Source: Pigoraptor chileana
Lineage: Eukaryota; Opisthokonta; Filasterea
DNA: 33,721 nucleotides
Assembly: GCA_943704495.1 (NCBI GenBank)
Contig: CALSCR010002490.1
Span: forward strand, 1 to 33,721
Direction of reading: 5' to 3'
Part shown: in pieces, positions 21,745 through 33,300 of the stretch
How positions within the stretch are numbered: the first letter of the stretch is position 1
How the letters are laid out: each line of letters starts with the position of its first letter
Program-made: the position numbers and the translations under genes
The notes under the pieces: generated by a model
The model's input: the letters and a program-made list of their open reading frames with translations, nothing else
Told to the model about the DNA's origin: nothing
The model's database searches: none

Positions 21745-22374
21745 AGTGGGCTCGTGCGACGGGCCAATGTGTGAGAGCCGCTGTCGGAGGGGGACGGGTT
21801 TGCCCTCAGTAGCAGTGGACGTCGGGTGTTGGAAGTCCGTTTTCGATGTGGTGGTTGAGTCGCCTGAGTAAGATTAACAAATGGCAGCCCCTTGGTCATT
21901 TACGCGTTAGGTGTGAATGATAATTGTTTTAAACTCCTTTGCTTCGGGTGTCGATGGATGCTTTCTCGGGAGGCCTGCTTCAGCGGTCTTCTGGACGTCA
22001 GTGAGTGACCGCGAGTTGGAATGTACCAAAACGAGACACGTGGTGTGCCATTAACTGCCTTTTCAGGTCAATAGAGTGTTTAAATGCCCATAAACAACGT
22101 GTCAGAAATTATACGTGTCCGGACATACCTTTCATTAATCAGTTCATGCATCACAGTGACGTGTAAAAGGGATTTACTGAGATCACGTGATCAAGCAATC
22201 CAACACGTGCAAAGTTCGCCTCAGCGTACAGAGCAAACTGAGTGTGACTATTTCTGCGCGCACAGCAATAAAATGAAGATGAAGCACAACCAACTATCCC
22301 GTGCGTCACTTCTGCAGCTGAAATAGACTGCACGGAAGCAAAATAGCAGAGACAGCATAAGAAAAAGTGCAACA
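21745..22374. other. Divergent promoter region, NTPDase (-) and NOP14 (+)
   Basis: About 630 bases between two start codons on opposite strands, with no recognised gene. It holds CACGTG at 22039 and 22204 and the 12-bp palindrome at 22181-22192. No clear TATA box at a standard distance from either ATG. Confidence 0.55.
22181..22192. promoter_or_regulatory. Palindromic E-box GATCACGTGATC
   Basis: A perfect 12-bp palindrome centred on CACGTG, 183 bases before the NOP14 ATG. CACGTG is the classical target of bHLH and bHLH-zip proteins. The same extended core TCACGTGA recurs at 4553, 7107, 18905 and 27532. Regulation of NOP14 is inferred from position only. Confidence 0.4.
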
Positions 22375-23157
22375 ATGGGCCCACGTGGTGGAGGATTTGG
22401 CGGCGGCGGACGGGGCGGAGTGTCGCGAGGACGTGGACGCGGAGGCCCCTCACGTGGCCGCGGGGGTAGCCGTGGTCGCGGCACATCAAGAGGCCGTGGT
22501 GGCAGCGCATTTGCCGCGCGGGGATCTGCAGAGGATGCGTCCAAGACCGCAAAAGTAGCGGCGGCGGCGGAAGATGGGCGAAAGCCTAATCCATTTGATA
22601 TGCGAGTCAACCGTCGCAAGTTTGAAATTATGGGGCGCAGGGTGAAGGGAGAGACGGGCAACGTCGCCGAGTCGAGGTCGAAGGCGATCGAGACGAGGAA
22701 AAAGACACTGCTTGTGGAGTTTCAGCAGCGTGGGAAGGCGAATGCCTTTGTTGATCGGCGTTTTGGAGAAAATGATGTCAACATGTCGGTGGAGGAAAAG
22801 ATGATGAAGCGATTCGCCAAAGAGCGACAACGCCAGGCAAGCAGGTTCAACATCAACGATGATGACTCGGATGCGGGGTCTTTCGGCGGGGAGAGTGAGG
22901 AGGAGGAGCTCACTCATTTGGGCAAGTCGATTAAGAACATTGATGACTTTGATGAGCGCGACTTGCGATTGGATTCCGACGGCGAGGACGAGGGAATGTC
23001 TGCGCGCGAAATATCCGATCTTCACTTTGGAGGTGGTTTGCGTGAGAAGCGTGCGCGTGAGGAAGATGGCGATGACGAGCAGGATGGAGAGTCGTCGCAG
23101 CGACCGAAGAGTCGCAAAGAAGTCATGGAGGAAGTGATTGCAAGGAGTAAGGTGCGT

Positions 23158-23192
<35 letters not shown>

Positions 23193-26100
23193 CGTGTGTG
23201 CGCGCAATTGTGATGATGCTGTGTAGCGTGTGGCTAGCGCGTGCATGTGTGCATTTCAATTTCTCTCCACTGCATACTTCTGTAAATTCATCGATAGATC
23301 ATCCCGCCCCCTCATTTGACAACAACAAACAACAAACAACAATCAACAAACCACAAAACCACAATAACATCCGCAGATGCACAAGGCTGAGCGACAAAAG
23401 GAGAAGGAGCGAGTGGAAGATGAGCTGGACCGGGTGGACGAAATGTTCAACGGCATCCGAGGTCTTCTAAAGCGCCGTGACGATGAAGAGGGGCCGACTG
23501 TGGATCCCCGCGCAGATCCACGAGTGGCGCTCATGCGTCAGATGGCAAGGGTGCGTTCGTGTTTCGGTTGGAATGCGCTATAGCTGCGTCACAACATCAC
23601 GTTTTCTGTGTGTGTGGTTGTGTCGTTGCACACTCTCTTCCCATGTGTGCTTTATTGGGGATTCTTCCGTTCTTTTTTGTGGCGCTCACACACACTCTCG
23701 CCGCATATACAGATACGTCACACTCACATGTATAACAACATACACACATCCGCACATTCCCACAAACACACATGAAATTTATCGCCAACACACACGCGTT
23801 TCATCGCAAACAGCCGGACGACTACGATGTTGCCGTCAGGGAGCTTGCGTATGACTTGAAGGCAAAGGCGGCCGATCGTCTCAAGACACCCGCGGAGCTT
23901 GCAGCAGAGGAGAAGACCAAGCTGGAGAAGCTGGAGGTGCGTAAGCCTGCATAATGTGGCATGTGACTGCCTGTTTGTGCACGCATCTGTCTGTGACTGT
24001 TACACACGCGTGCATATGCTTGTGGATACATAGAGTGTCTGTGCGTGCGCGTGCTTGCATGTGTATGTGTGTGCATGTGTCGGGTGCGTGATGCACAATA
24101 AGCAAGAGTGAACTCTGCGAGAATAGTGTGCGTCCCACTCACTCCCATGGAATCACTGCATATTTGTTTTCGTTATTTTCATATGCCAGGCGGACCGTCT
24201 CCGCCGTATGCGTGGCGAGGTACACTCTGCCCCGGATGGCTCGTTGCATCCGGGTCACGGCCCCGCACACGAGCAGAGCGCCGACGGATTGGACGAAAAC
24301 TTTGAAATCAAAGACGATCGCGTTCCGATTGCGTACAAAGATGGAAAGCTTATTACGACGCCGTCGGATGCGGCGCCAAAGGTGTGTGCGTGTTCCTCGC
24401 GTCTCTCTCTCTCTCTGTGTATTTGTGGAGTCCATGGGCACAGCGCCTATGACACTCACTTGAATCCTACATCTTTCTGTGTATTCAGCATAAGCAAACT
24501 GTGCGACGATGAAGATGTGTGCATGCAGGCAGCGACCTCTTGAGCTGGCCGCTGCTTGTTGTCTTTGCACTTGTAAAGATCACCTGATTTCAAATAGATT
24601 AGAATGTTGACGCACCTTGCCCGCCAATTCCCAACATACCCGACCCTGCGCCTTTATTCTTCTGCCAGATACGCAAGCGTACGGATTTCGATATGGTTGT
24701 GTCGGGTGATCAAGTGGGAGATGGCAATGGCGACGGCGACGATGCTGATGCTGATGGTGGGCTGTGCGTCCGCATGCCTTTGCATCCATTTGCACTACTA
24801 TTCTTTACATTTTGCTCTCTCCTGCGTCACTGTTGCGCTTGGTCGGTTGCTGTGTGTTCGGGGTGTTATTATGGACACTTCGGGTTCACTTGTGTGTGCA
24901 TGGACGACGCAATGTACTTCCTGCAACATGTCACGTGCCCACACCATCCAACTCCATTTCTTTTGTGCTGAATCACACCTCGTATTGATACTGTGACTGT
25001 GCCATTCTAATCTTGTCTTTGAGAGAGTGCATGCTAGAATGCATTCCAAGGGATTGGGTTTTATCGATCCTTAACTTTTTCAGAAGGCAACACAAAAAAG
25101 AAAATCACAAAACCAAAAACACGCTTGTTTCACAGATTGCTCATTGTTGCTTGTGTTTCTATTCTGGTAACCCCCAATGGCTCATTTGCAGAAGACATGG
25201 GCGAGTCTGGTGACGAGGGGAGTGACGGCGACAGCGGAGATGACGACGAAGGGGACGAAGATGACGAGGATGAGGACGAAGATGACGAGGAAGAGGCGTC
25301 AGATCTTGAGCTGGATGCAAGTGACGGCGACAGTGATGGAAGTGACGACGAAAGTGAAGATGACGCAGCAAAGGGAACGGACCCTCGACGAAGACCAAAG
25401 AACGGTGTCAAAGGAGGCAATGACATGGCCGCCGTTGCCAAGCAACAGAAGCGGCGGACACCACCGATGGACGCAGAGACAAGAAAGCGAGTGGAGGAGA
25501 TGAAGGCGGCGGCTGCCAGTGAGCTTCCTTACACGTTTGCAGCACCGTCGGATGTGGGCGAGTTTCAGTCGTACTTTGCGGGGCGTCCATCGAGTGACCA
25601 GGCCACAGTTGTGCGCCGCATTATTGCATGCAATGCGCTCTCTATTGCGGCCGCAAACAGGGAAAAGCTGTCGGTGGGTTGTTGTGTTTGGGGATGTTGT
25701 GAGATGTTGTATGATGTGGTTTGATAATATGTGTGATGTGTTTTGATAAAATATGTGTGTGCGTGCGTGTGTTTGGGTGTTGTTCGTGTGTTTGTGTTTG
25801 TGTTTTTTTGTGTGTTGGTGTGTTTGTTGTTTGTGTGTTTGTGTTTGTGTTTGTGTTTGTGTGTTTGTTGTTTGTGTGTGTGTGTTGTGTTTGTGTTTGT
25901 GTGTGTGTGGATGCTCACGTCAGCATTTTGACACGCGATGTTGTGTTTTAATGTCAACCAACCAATCTGAGATTTTCGTTGTTTTTGGGTTCTTTGCCAA
26001 ACCAACGGGCGACAGGTGTTTATTGGTGTGCTTATGGACCACGTGACGTTTCTCGGCGACGAAGGTGATGGCGCGTTTCCGGCGGAGCTCATTTCCACCC

Positions 26101-28596
26101 ACGTCGGGCTCATTCATGAGCTTGCGACAAAGCTTCCCGAGGCAGCCGTCCGGGAGGCGAAGGAGCGGCTGGGAGCGATTGCGGGTACACTGGAGAACGA
26201 TATGAAGAGTGGTGAGTGAGTGAGTGAGTGTGAGTGAGTAAGTGTGTGTGTGTGTGTGTGTGTGTGTGTCTGCGTGCACTTTTTCTGTTTCACCATTGAG
26301 AGTCAGCTTACCTCATTCGATGTCTAATAGTCCAATCGTGTAAAGTGTAAATACTCACTCTTTATTTATGACCATCCCACCACATCCATCGCATAACAAA
26401 TGGCCCATCCAGGCAAGCGGAGTGGCTTTCCCTCGTGCGGTTCGCTGGTGCTGCTGTCCGTACTCACCTCGATATTCCCCGCGTCCGACTTCCGCCACCC
26501 AGTGACTACGCCCGCGGCGCTTCTCATTGCACGCATACTGTCACAGTGTCACGTCAAGACTCCAGATGACGTCGCCAGGGGCCTCTTTCTCTGCGACATT
26601 GCAAAGAAGGTATGATCACGTGCGTGATTCGGAATGCGCTGAAAATGTATTTTGCAGAGTAGTGGTTTCCTCAATACGTATAATACATATATATTGTGTG
26701 AGTGTATGGGCGGTGTTTGGTGCGGTGTTTGTGTGGCACTTAGTGTGGCGCGTTCATGTGTGTGTGTGTGTATGTGCATGTTTTTGGTAGTGCGTGTAGG
26801 AGCTGTGTGGGTGCACGTTGGTGTATGCGCGTCAGTCTCATCCTCACCACCAGCGCATACCTTGCCTGACCCCTTCCGTGGTGCGCCCACCCAACTCCTT
26901 CAATCACGTGCCCGCGCAGTTTGTCTCTGATTCCAAGCGCTTCTTTCCCGAGGCCGTCGCATTCCTCACGGGCGTTGTTGCACTCGCATCTTCATCCGGG
27001 GCAGTGCTCGCAGACATCAAGACAGTCTCCCTCCAGGTTTCACCGAACTTTCTCTCCACGGATGCGTCAAAGGTGCTTCACCTGACTGGTTCGCCGCACT
27101 CAGCGCCAAAAACAACTTCTTCGTCAACGGTTGGCAATGGGACTTTGCTGCATGCGGATGCAAACGGGAAAAAGACAAAGAAGAGCAGGAAGGACGGCGA
27201 TGTTACTGGCGTTACTGAGGGGGACGCGGGTGGTGCGACTGTGTCTGCGCCGTCACTCCAGTTTGTCAAGTCCATCTACGCCCCGAATGCGGACTACCTC
27301 TCTTCCAGGCAGTTTGGGTGGGTTGTGTTGTCCGCGAAAGTGCATCTAATGCACTCTGATGGCACCGCACAATCATTCCTGGATGCGCTCATGCCTGTGT
27401 GTGTTGTGTGTGGTGTGCGTTGTGAATTGCGTTGTGTGTATTGTAAAATTATTGTGCGTGTTAATCCATTCGTGTTGTCGGGGAAAAAAGCAAGCACATC
27501 AACCTTACAACTATCGTCATATCACGTGAAATTATTCTTCTCATTTCCTTCTTTTGTTGCTGTGTGTCTGCATGCTACATCTGTATATACGCAGCATTGC
27601 CGCCGTCGCTGTCGCCGCAACGCTTCTCGAATCGTTTGCGGCAATCTACAAGGACCTCGATTGCTTTGGAGAGATTTTCGAAACCGCTCGCAAATATCTT
27701 GCCGCTCTGCTTTCCAACAAATCCGCGCCAGAGATTGACGTGGGTGCATTGCTTTATTTGAGTTTTGTGTTCTTTTGTTGTGTCTGTGCTTTGTGTGTAT
27801 GCATTCGCATGTGTGCTCTGTATCTGCACTGTGAGAATGTGCGCGTGGTGCGTGCTGACGTGTAAGTGTGTGTGTATGACGCGCGCGCGCGTGTGTGTGT
27901 GTGTGTGCATGAGCGCTGCACATTGTGTGCACACCCATGTGTGCTGATGCGTGTGACACTAAAACAAGGGCTGTGCTGTTTGAATGAGCAGTCAGTAGTT
28001 AAGAGCGCGGTTTCCACAATCGATGGACGCACAAAAACAGCCGTCACTCGCCGTGGCCCTCTTCAGTACCAGCGACACAAGCCAATCGCCCTCAAGATGT
28101 ACACGCCGAAGTTCGATGACAGGTGTGTGCGAAGGTTGTTGTTGCGTTGTGTTGTGTTGTGTTGTGTCCGCATGTAGTGTACTACTGATGAATCGGCAAT
28201 GCATTCGTATGCATATGCACAATCAATCAACGTAACACAATCAAAAACACATCCGAAACAACCCCCCTTCCCCCCCCAAAAAACAAAAAAAAAAACAAAA
28301 ACACAACACAACACGCTTTGAAACAAAAACACAGCTTTGAGATTGGCCGCCGTCGGGATCCTGACAAGGACCGCAACGAAACACAGAAGCTCAAGTACAA
28401 GCACAAGCAGGAGATGAAGGGCGCAATCCGCGAGATACGGAAGGACTCGGCCTTCATTGGCGCACTCAAACACAAGGAAATGCGGGACAACGACATGGAC
28501 CGCCGCAATCGCGTCAGGGCGCTGCACGCACAGCTCACAGACCAGCAGAGCGAGGCCAACATGGAGAAGAAGGAGAAACGAAAGCTCAAGATGTGA
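22375..28596 (+). CDS. NOP14: Nucleolar protein NOP14 (small-subunit processome)
   Basis: Nucleolar factor required for 18S rRNA maturation and 40S assembly. Twelve exons: 22375-23151, 23377-23550, 23814-23936, 24190-24381, 24669-24756, 25192-25673, 26016-26211, 26413-26609, 26920-27398, 27595-27739, 27992-28122 and 28335-28596. All are GT..AG in consistent phase, giving 1081 residues against about 810-860 in yeast and human. Family blocks: NPFDMRVNRRKFEIMGR, FVDRRFGENDVNMSVEEKMMKRF, SRKEVMEEVIARSKMHKAERQ, DDYDVAVRELAYDLKAKAADR, a D/E-rich stretch (about 452-510), ELPYTFAAP, SDFRHPVTTPAALLIARILSQC, and the basic C-terminus KYKHKQEMKGAIREIRKDSAF. Unusually, residues 1-44 are an RGG/GAR domain. 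Extra length also comes from a Ser/Thr/Lys insert in exon 9. The acceptors of exons 9 and 11 are the least certain. Intron 4 contains a dispersed repeat in antisense. Confidence 0.96.
23153..23204 (+). repeat. (GTGTGC)/(GT)n at the NOP14 intron 1 donor
   Basis: GT-rich repeats begin at the splice donor after exon 1. The far end of the same intron (23319-23376) is CAA/CAACAAA-rich. Confidence 0.85.
24401..24477 (-). repeat. Dispersed intronic repeat, copy C (in NOP14 intron 4)
   Basis: Read on the minus strand it starts GATGTAGGATTC, contains TAGGCGCTGTGCCCATGG and ACTCCACAAA, and ends in a (GA)n tail (24401-24416 on the plus strand as CT). It is antisense to NOP14. It matches copies at 2721 and 30833. 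Confidence 0.82.
25745..25915 (+). repeat. TG/TTTG-rich tract in NOP14 intron 6
   Basis: About 170 bases of irregular TGTG and TGTTTG units fill the first two thirds of the intron, nearly free of C and A on the gene strand. Confidence 0.85.
26212..26270 (+). repeat. (GTGA)n/(GT)n at the NOP14 intron 7 donor
   Basis: The donor GTGAGT is the first unit of a GTGA tetranucleotide array that passes into (GT)n. Several overlapping GTGAGT donors are therefore present in tandem. Confidence 0.85.
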
Positions 28597-29151
28597 GACT
28601 CAAAGTGGCGGCGGCGACCACATCTGTCTCTGGTGTCCTGGTCTCTACTTTGTTTGCATTGTCAGCGTGTCTGCATGTTATGTTTCTGTTTTTGGTGGAG
28701 ATTGTTTCTCGGTTTGTAGACTGGACGATGCTGCGTGTATCATTTTTGTTACGTTCTTACTAAAGGCACACATGGACGTCCCACAGGTTCGTGTGACTGC
28801 TTTGGACCTGCCAGTATTTGTTTAGGTATGTAGTGGGACTGCACACAACCACACATGGACAACAGTGTCACCCGCTTCTGTCAGATGAGGTAATTGAATG
28901 CATTTCTTTACTGCAAATTAGGCCAGCGGAAACATTGGATTCAGTCACCTCTAAAAACGGCACTTTTAATTAAGTAGGGGACAGGTGGCCTAAGCAGGAC
29001 AACAGTTTACGGAGACAAAAACAAAAATTCGCACGCACGCATACACGCCACGCAAAAAACGCAGACAGAACGGAAAAAGAAAAAAACAGAATCTCCTGAA
29101 CAGAAGCGCAATGAAAAGTGTGGAAATGAAGCAGATCAGTACAGCGCCTTG

Positions 29152-29191
<40 letters not shown>

Positions 29192-29207
29192 CCCATGCTA
29201 CTCTGCA
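28597..29207. other. Convergent 3' region between NOP14 and the ABCA gene
   Basis: No recognised gene. It contains the end of NOP14 transcription on the plus strand and of the ABCA gene on the minus strand, with a (CA)n tract only a few tens of bases beyond the ABCA stop codon. Confidence 0.5.
29155..29191. repeat. (CA)n microsatellite
   Basis: About 18 CA units, probably in the ABCA gene's 3' untranslated region, where they read as TG on the gene strand. Confidence 0.95.
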
Positions 29208-30262
29208 CTACGACGCCCCTGCGCCCTGCGCCTTTGCAAACCCAAGAAAGACCTGCTCCAGAGTGGTCTGGGACACGGAATAGTCCTCAATCGCATACTC
29301 TGTGCGCGCGTCCTCAAGCTCCCCGAATATCTGGGCAAGAGAGAGGTCCGCACCCTTGATCTCGTAGCAAAGAAGTCCATTGTGCTTCTCCTTCAACCGC
29401 GCCCCAACAAACGTCGCACTAATATGCGCTTCAAGGCGCGTTGTGTCGACATCGGTGCGACGTTCCGGCACGTGAGCGATCTCCACGGCAACGGCCGCGC
29501 TGTTCCGTGCCTCCACGATCCGCTGCTGTGCGGCGTGCTGCTGCTGCATGTCGGGTCCTTTCACCTTTACATTGACCTCGTAACCGCCGCCAAACTTGTT
29601 TTTCAGGTGCTGCGGGCTCCCCAGGCACATCAGGCGCCCATTGACCATAATGCCGAGTCTGTTGCACAGCGCTTCGCACTCCTCCATCGAATGACTTGTC
29701 AGTACGACCGATGTGCCCTGATGCACGACGCTCGTGATGGTATTCCACAGGAAACGCCGCGCTTTGGCGTCGACGCCTGCACTGGGCTCGTCGAGGAAGA
29801 GAATAGGAGGGTCTCCGACAAGACCGATGGCCACACTCAGCTTGCGCTTATTGCCTCCGCTGTACTGTCCGCAGGGAAGGTCCGCGTAACGATCGAGCTG
29901 AAGACGAGAGATCCACGCCGATGCAACGCGCTTTTGGTCCGATGGCACAATGCCACGGAGACGCGCGAACATGATGAGAAGCTCACGTCCAGTCATTGCA
30001 TCTATCATGGCATCAATTGCCTGGGGACAGTAACCGACGCGTCGGCGGACTTCGTCAAGCTCGCCAGTGACAGAGAAGCCTTGCAGGTAGGCCTCACCGG
30101 ATGACGGGGTGAAGTCACCCGTAAGCATTTTAAAGGTGGTTGTTTTGCCTGTAATTTGGTGCGGACGTCGTTGTAACGCATGTGCGAGAGATACGCTGTG
30201 TTAGAAAGCGAAGCTTGTTGGCGCATTCGTGCACACACACACATACACACGCACACACACGC

Positions 30263-30322
<60 letters not shown>

Positions 30323-33300
30323 CATTGCGACTGTTCACACACCGGCGCCGTTGACTCCCAGCAGTCCAAAGCATTCGTTCTTGGGAATGCCAAACGACAC
30401 ATTGTCCACCGCCACTTTCGGCGGCTGTCCCCCCCTCGCGTCGTATGTCTTGCACAGGCTGCGAACAAACACAACCTCTCCCTCTCCGTTCGACCGTCCC
30501 ACGCGTTCGCGTTCGAGGGCGACGTCGTCATCCTCTTGTGCACTCTGCGTCGATGCGCCAACCGCGACAATGCCCTTGCGAGAATCCCGTGCAGCACGGA
30601 AGCGGGACAAGGACAGCCATCGCTTCTCCGCCACAAAGACAAGCACCATAAACACAATGCCAAAGATGAACATAAAGACAAGATTGCGTCCGCACACGCC
30701 CCACGTGAGAGGATTCGCAGTTCCGCTAAGGCCTACTTGCTTGCGATATCCGCCGACAATTGAATTGTACACAGTGTCCATGAGGCCACGTCCCATCCTA
30801 CAAGCGACAAAAGCACAGAAGCACACGGAAAAAGATGTAGGATTCAAAGTTAGCGTCTTAGGTGCTGTGCCCATGTTCTCCACAAGCACGTCGGAAAGAA
30901 ACAATGAGGCCGGAAACCAAACAGGAGGGAGAGAGAGGGGAGGAGGAGAGGAGGAGGAGGGGGCTTTTTAAGATGCAAGAAGAACCACGAGGGGAGGGTA
31001 AAGTGAGAGACAGACTACAGCGTATTGCTAACACACATCAGTGCGCGGCCATCCCATCGCCCATCAGCAGATACCCACGCATAGGGAGGGAACGCGAGGA
31101 ACAGCCATTTGAGGACGTCATTGGTGCTCTGTGACGTGTCGAGCATGTCCAGCGTCCACACCGTGACGACTGTTGCGAGTCCCACAATGACGTTGATCAT
31201 CGTCAGACTGACGTATGCTGTAGTCGCACCAGAATACCCAAAGCTAGCGACATACATGAGCGGCAGCATGGACCATCCGTACAGAAGAAGAAGAAGCGCA
31301 ATCGCGCCGAAGTTGTCTCCCGTGTACTCGGGTATCGCAAACCCGCCGATGATAATGTAGATGATGCACAGTGGCAGGAGGTAGTTTAGCAGGTCCCACG
31401 CAAGCGTCCCAAACCAATACGACACGGAGCTGACGCCCGCGAGAAACTGAAGGTGCTTTGCCCCGGATGCGCGCTCGTTGACGAGAAAGTTGACAAAGTA
31501 TGCAGCCATGAACGCCATGCCGAATATGAACAAAATTGCGACGCTAAACTGCGACCCAGAGCTGCGGAGGTCGTCGAGCTTTGAATCAAACGAGGCGGGG
31601 AGCGGGTGGTTGCACGTGATGATGGATAGAGACGCATTAGACTCCCTAAGAAGAGCATTGGAGAGGGCGTTGAGGTACGTTGGGGCGGAGTGATAAGCAT
31701 TGCTTTGATACCAAATGGTCACTGTTGCGGTTGTGTTGCCAGTGCCGTCGGTGAAAGCATCGATTGTGTAGGCGCCGTAACTGCCGAACTTGTTGCTGAT
31801 GGTGCAGGCAGGGCCATGCAAGAAGTAGGGGAGGGGAGAGGGGGGGGGGGATTGAAATGGGATGGTATGGAGACGCTGATGAGAAAGATAGGAGGCTGCA
31901 GCTCTTTGATGTGCAAACAAAAGCCACGACTGAATGCTGCTACATTTTGATGCGATGCCATTCCTGTAAATCGCACATAAATACACACACACACACACAC
32001 ACACAATGAAGCACAACACGCGGTACACCAAAGGCAATTGCAATCGCACGCAGTACAACCCACACTCACCGCATAGGATTGTATGTCTGCACAAGCGTGT
32101 TGATCATTCCAGTGCGTGTGAGATCGTCCACATACAACAGAGGGTTTTTCGCCGATCCCTCCTTCCACAAAGAAGTGTACGGATTGGCGTTGGAACGCAA
32201 GTAAGACCACATGGACGTGGCAATGGACGTTGCGAGCGGAGACAGCGACTGCACATACACATTACGCGCCGGCACACCCGATGGGTCGCTCGTGTTGACA
32301 TACGCAGTGGGGAAGGCGCCGACAGTGAAGCCCAGGAGCGGCTGGTCCGTGGGCGGCGGGTATGTCTTTGCAATGATCATGGCCAGAAGCACAAACACGA
32401 CCGGTGCCAGAAGCTGCGCCAGAATGGCCTTCTTGTCGCGCATCGAATGCACACGCCGCTTGTCGAACATCGCCTTAAACTGCTGCAGGGCAAGACGTCC
32501 ATTTCCTTGCACACGCTCCCCACCAATCTTCTGCATGTCTCCCGCATGCGCCACGTCGACCTTTACCATCGATATGGACATGTCGTGCATTGGGACGGCG
32601 CTACCTTCCTCGGGGTCAGATTCGATCCTGGGCTTTTCCGCTGAAGCGGCCGCAATGAGACCGACTGAGCTGGGGCGCAAGTTCTTACACGATTTGAGAC
32701 CGTTCTCTCTGTCTTCAGCGTCATTGTGCACGTCGTCTTTCTCTGCAATTTCACCCACGCGCAGAAAGACCTCCTCCATTGTGGTCACAGAGACGCCGTA
32801 CGAACTGATGGCGAGGTCATGCGAGGTCTTGTCAATCTCGGCAAACAAGTGACGGAAAGCACCGCTCGATTGCGACGGCAGAACATACGACAGCTCCAGG
32901 GCAACGTCCGTCATGAGCTGCGCGTTGGGCACGTGACGCTGAATTGTCTCGGTGACCTTGCTCTCTTCGCACCCGTCGCCCTTGACAATCGTCATGTGAT
33001 ATCCGACGCCGTACTTTGCCTTGAGAAAGAGAGAGCTCCCAACACACTGCAGTTTACCCGCCGCCATAATCGCAATACGATCGCCGAGAAGATCCGCCTC
33101 GTCCATATGGTGCGTAGTAAGGATCATTGTGCGACCCGGTTTGTGCTTCAAAATGAGGTCCCATGTGGCGCGGCGTGCGTACGGATCCATTCCTGTTGGG
33201 TGTGCAAGTGCATGGTGAATAGTGTGTGTATGTAAGTATGTATGTATGCATGTATGTATGTGTGTGTGTGCGTGCGGAGGAAAGGTTGAGCGAGTATGAA

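Noticed and set aside
24482-24540. Extra NOP14 exon between exons 4 and 5 (after an AG at 24488)
   Set aside because: It is not needed for phase, has no similarity to NOP14, and the acceptor at 24668 joins exon 4 directly in frame.
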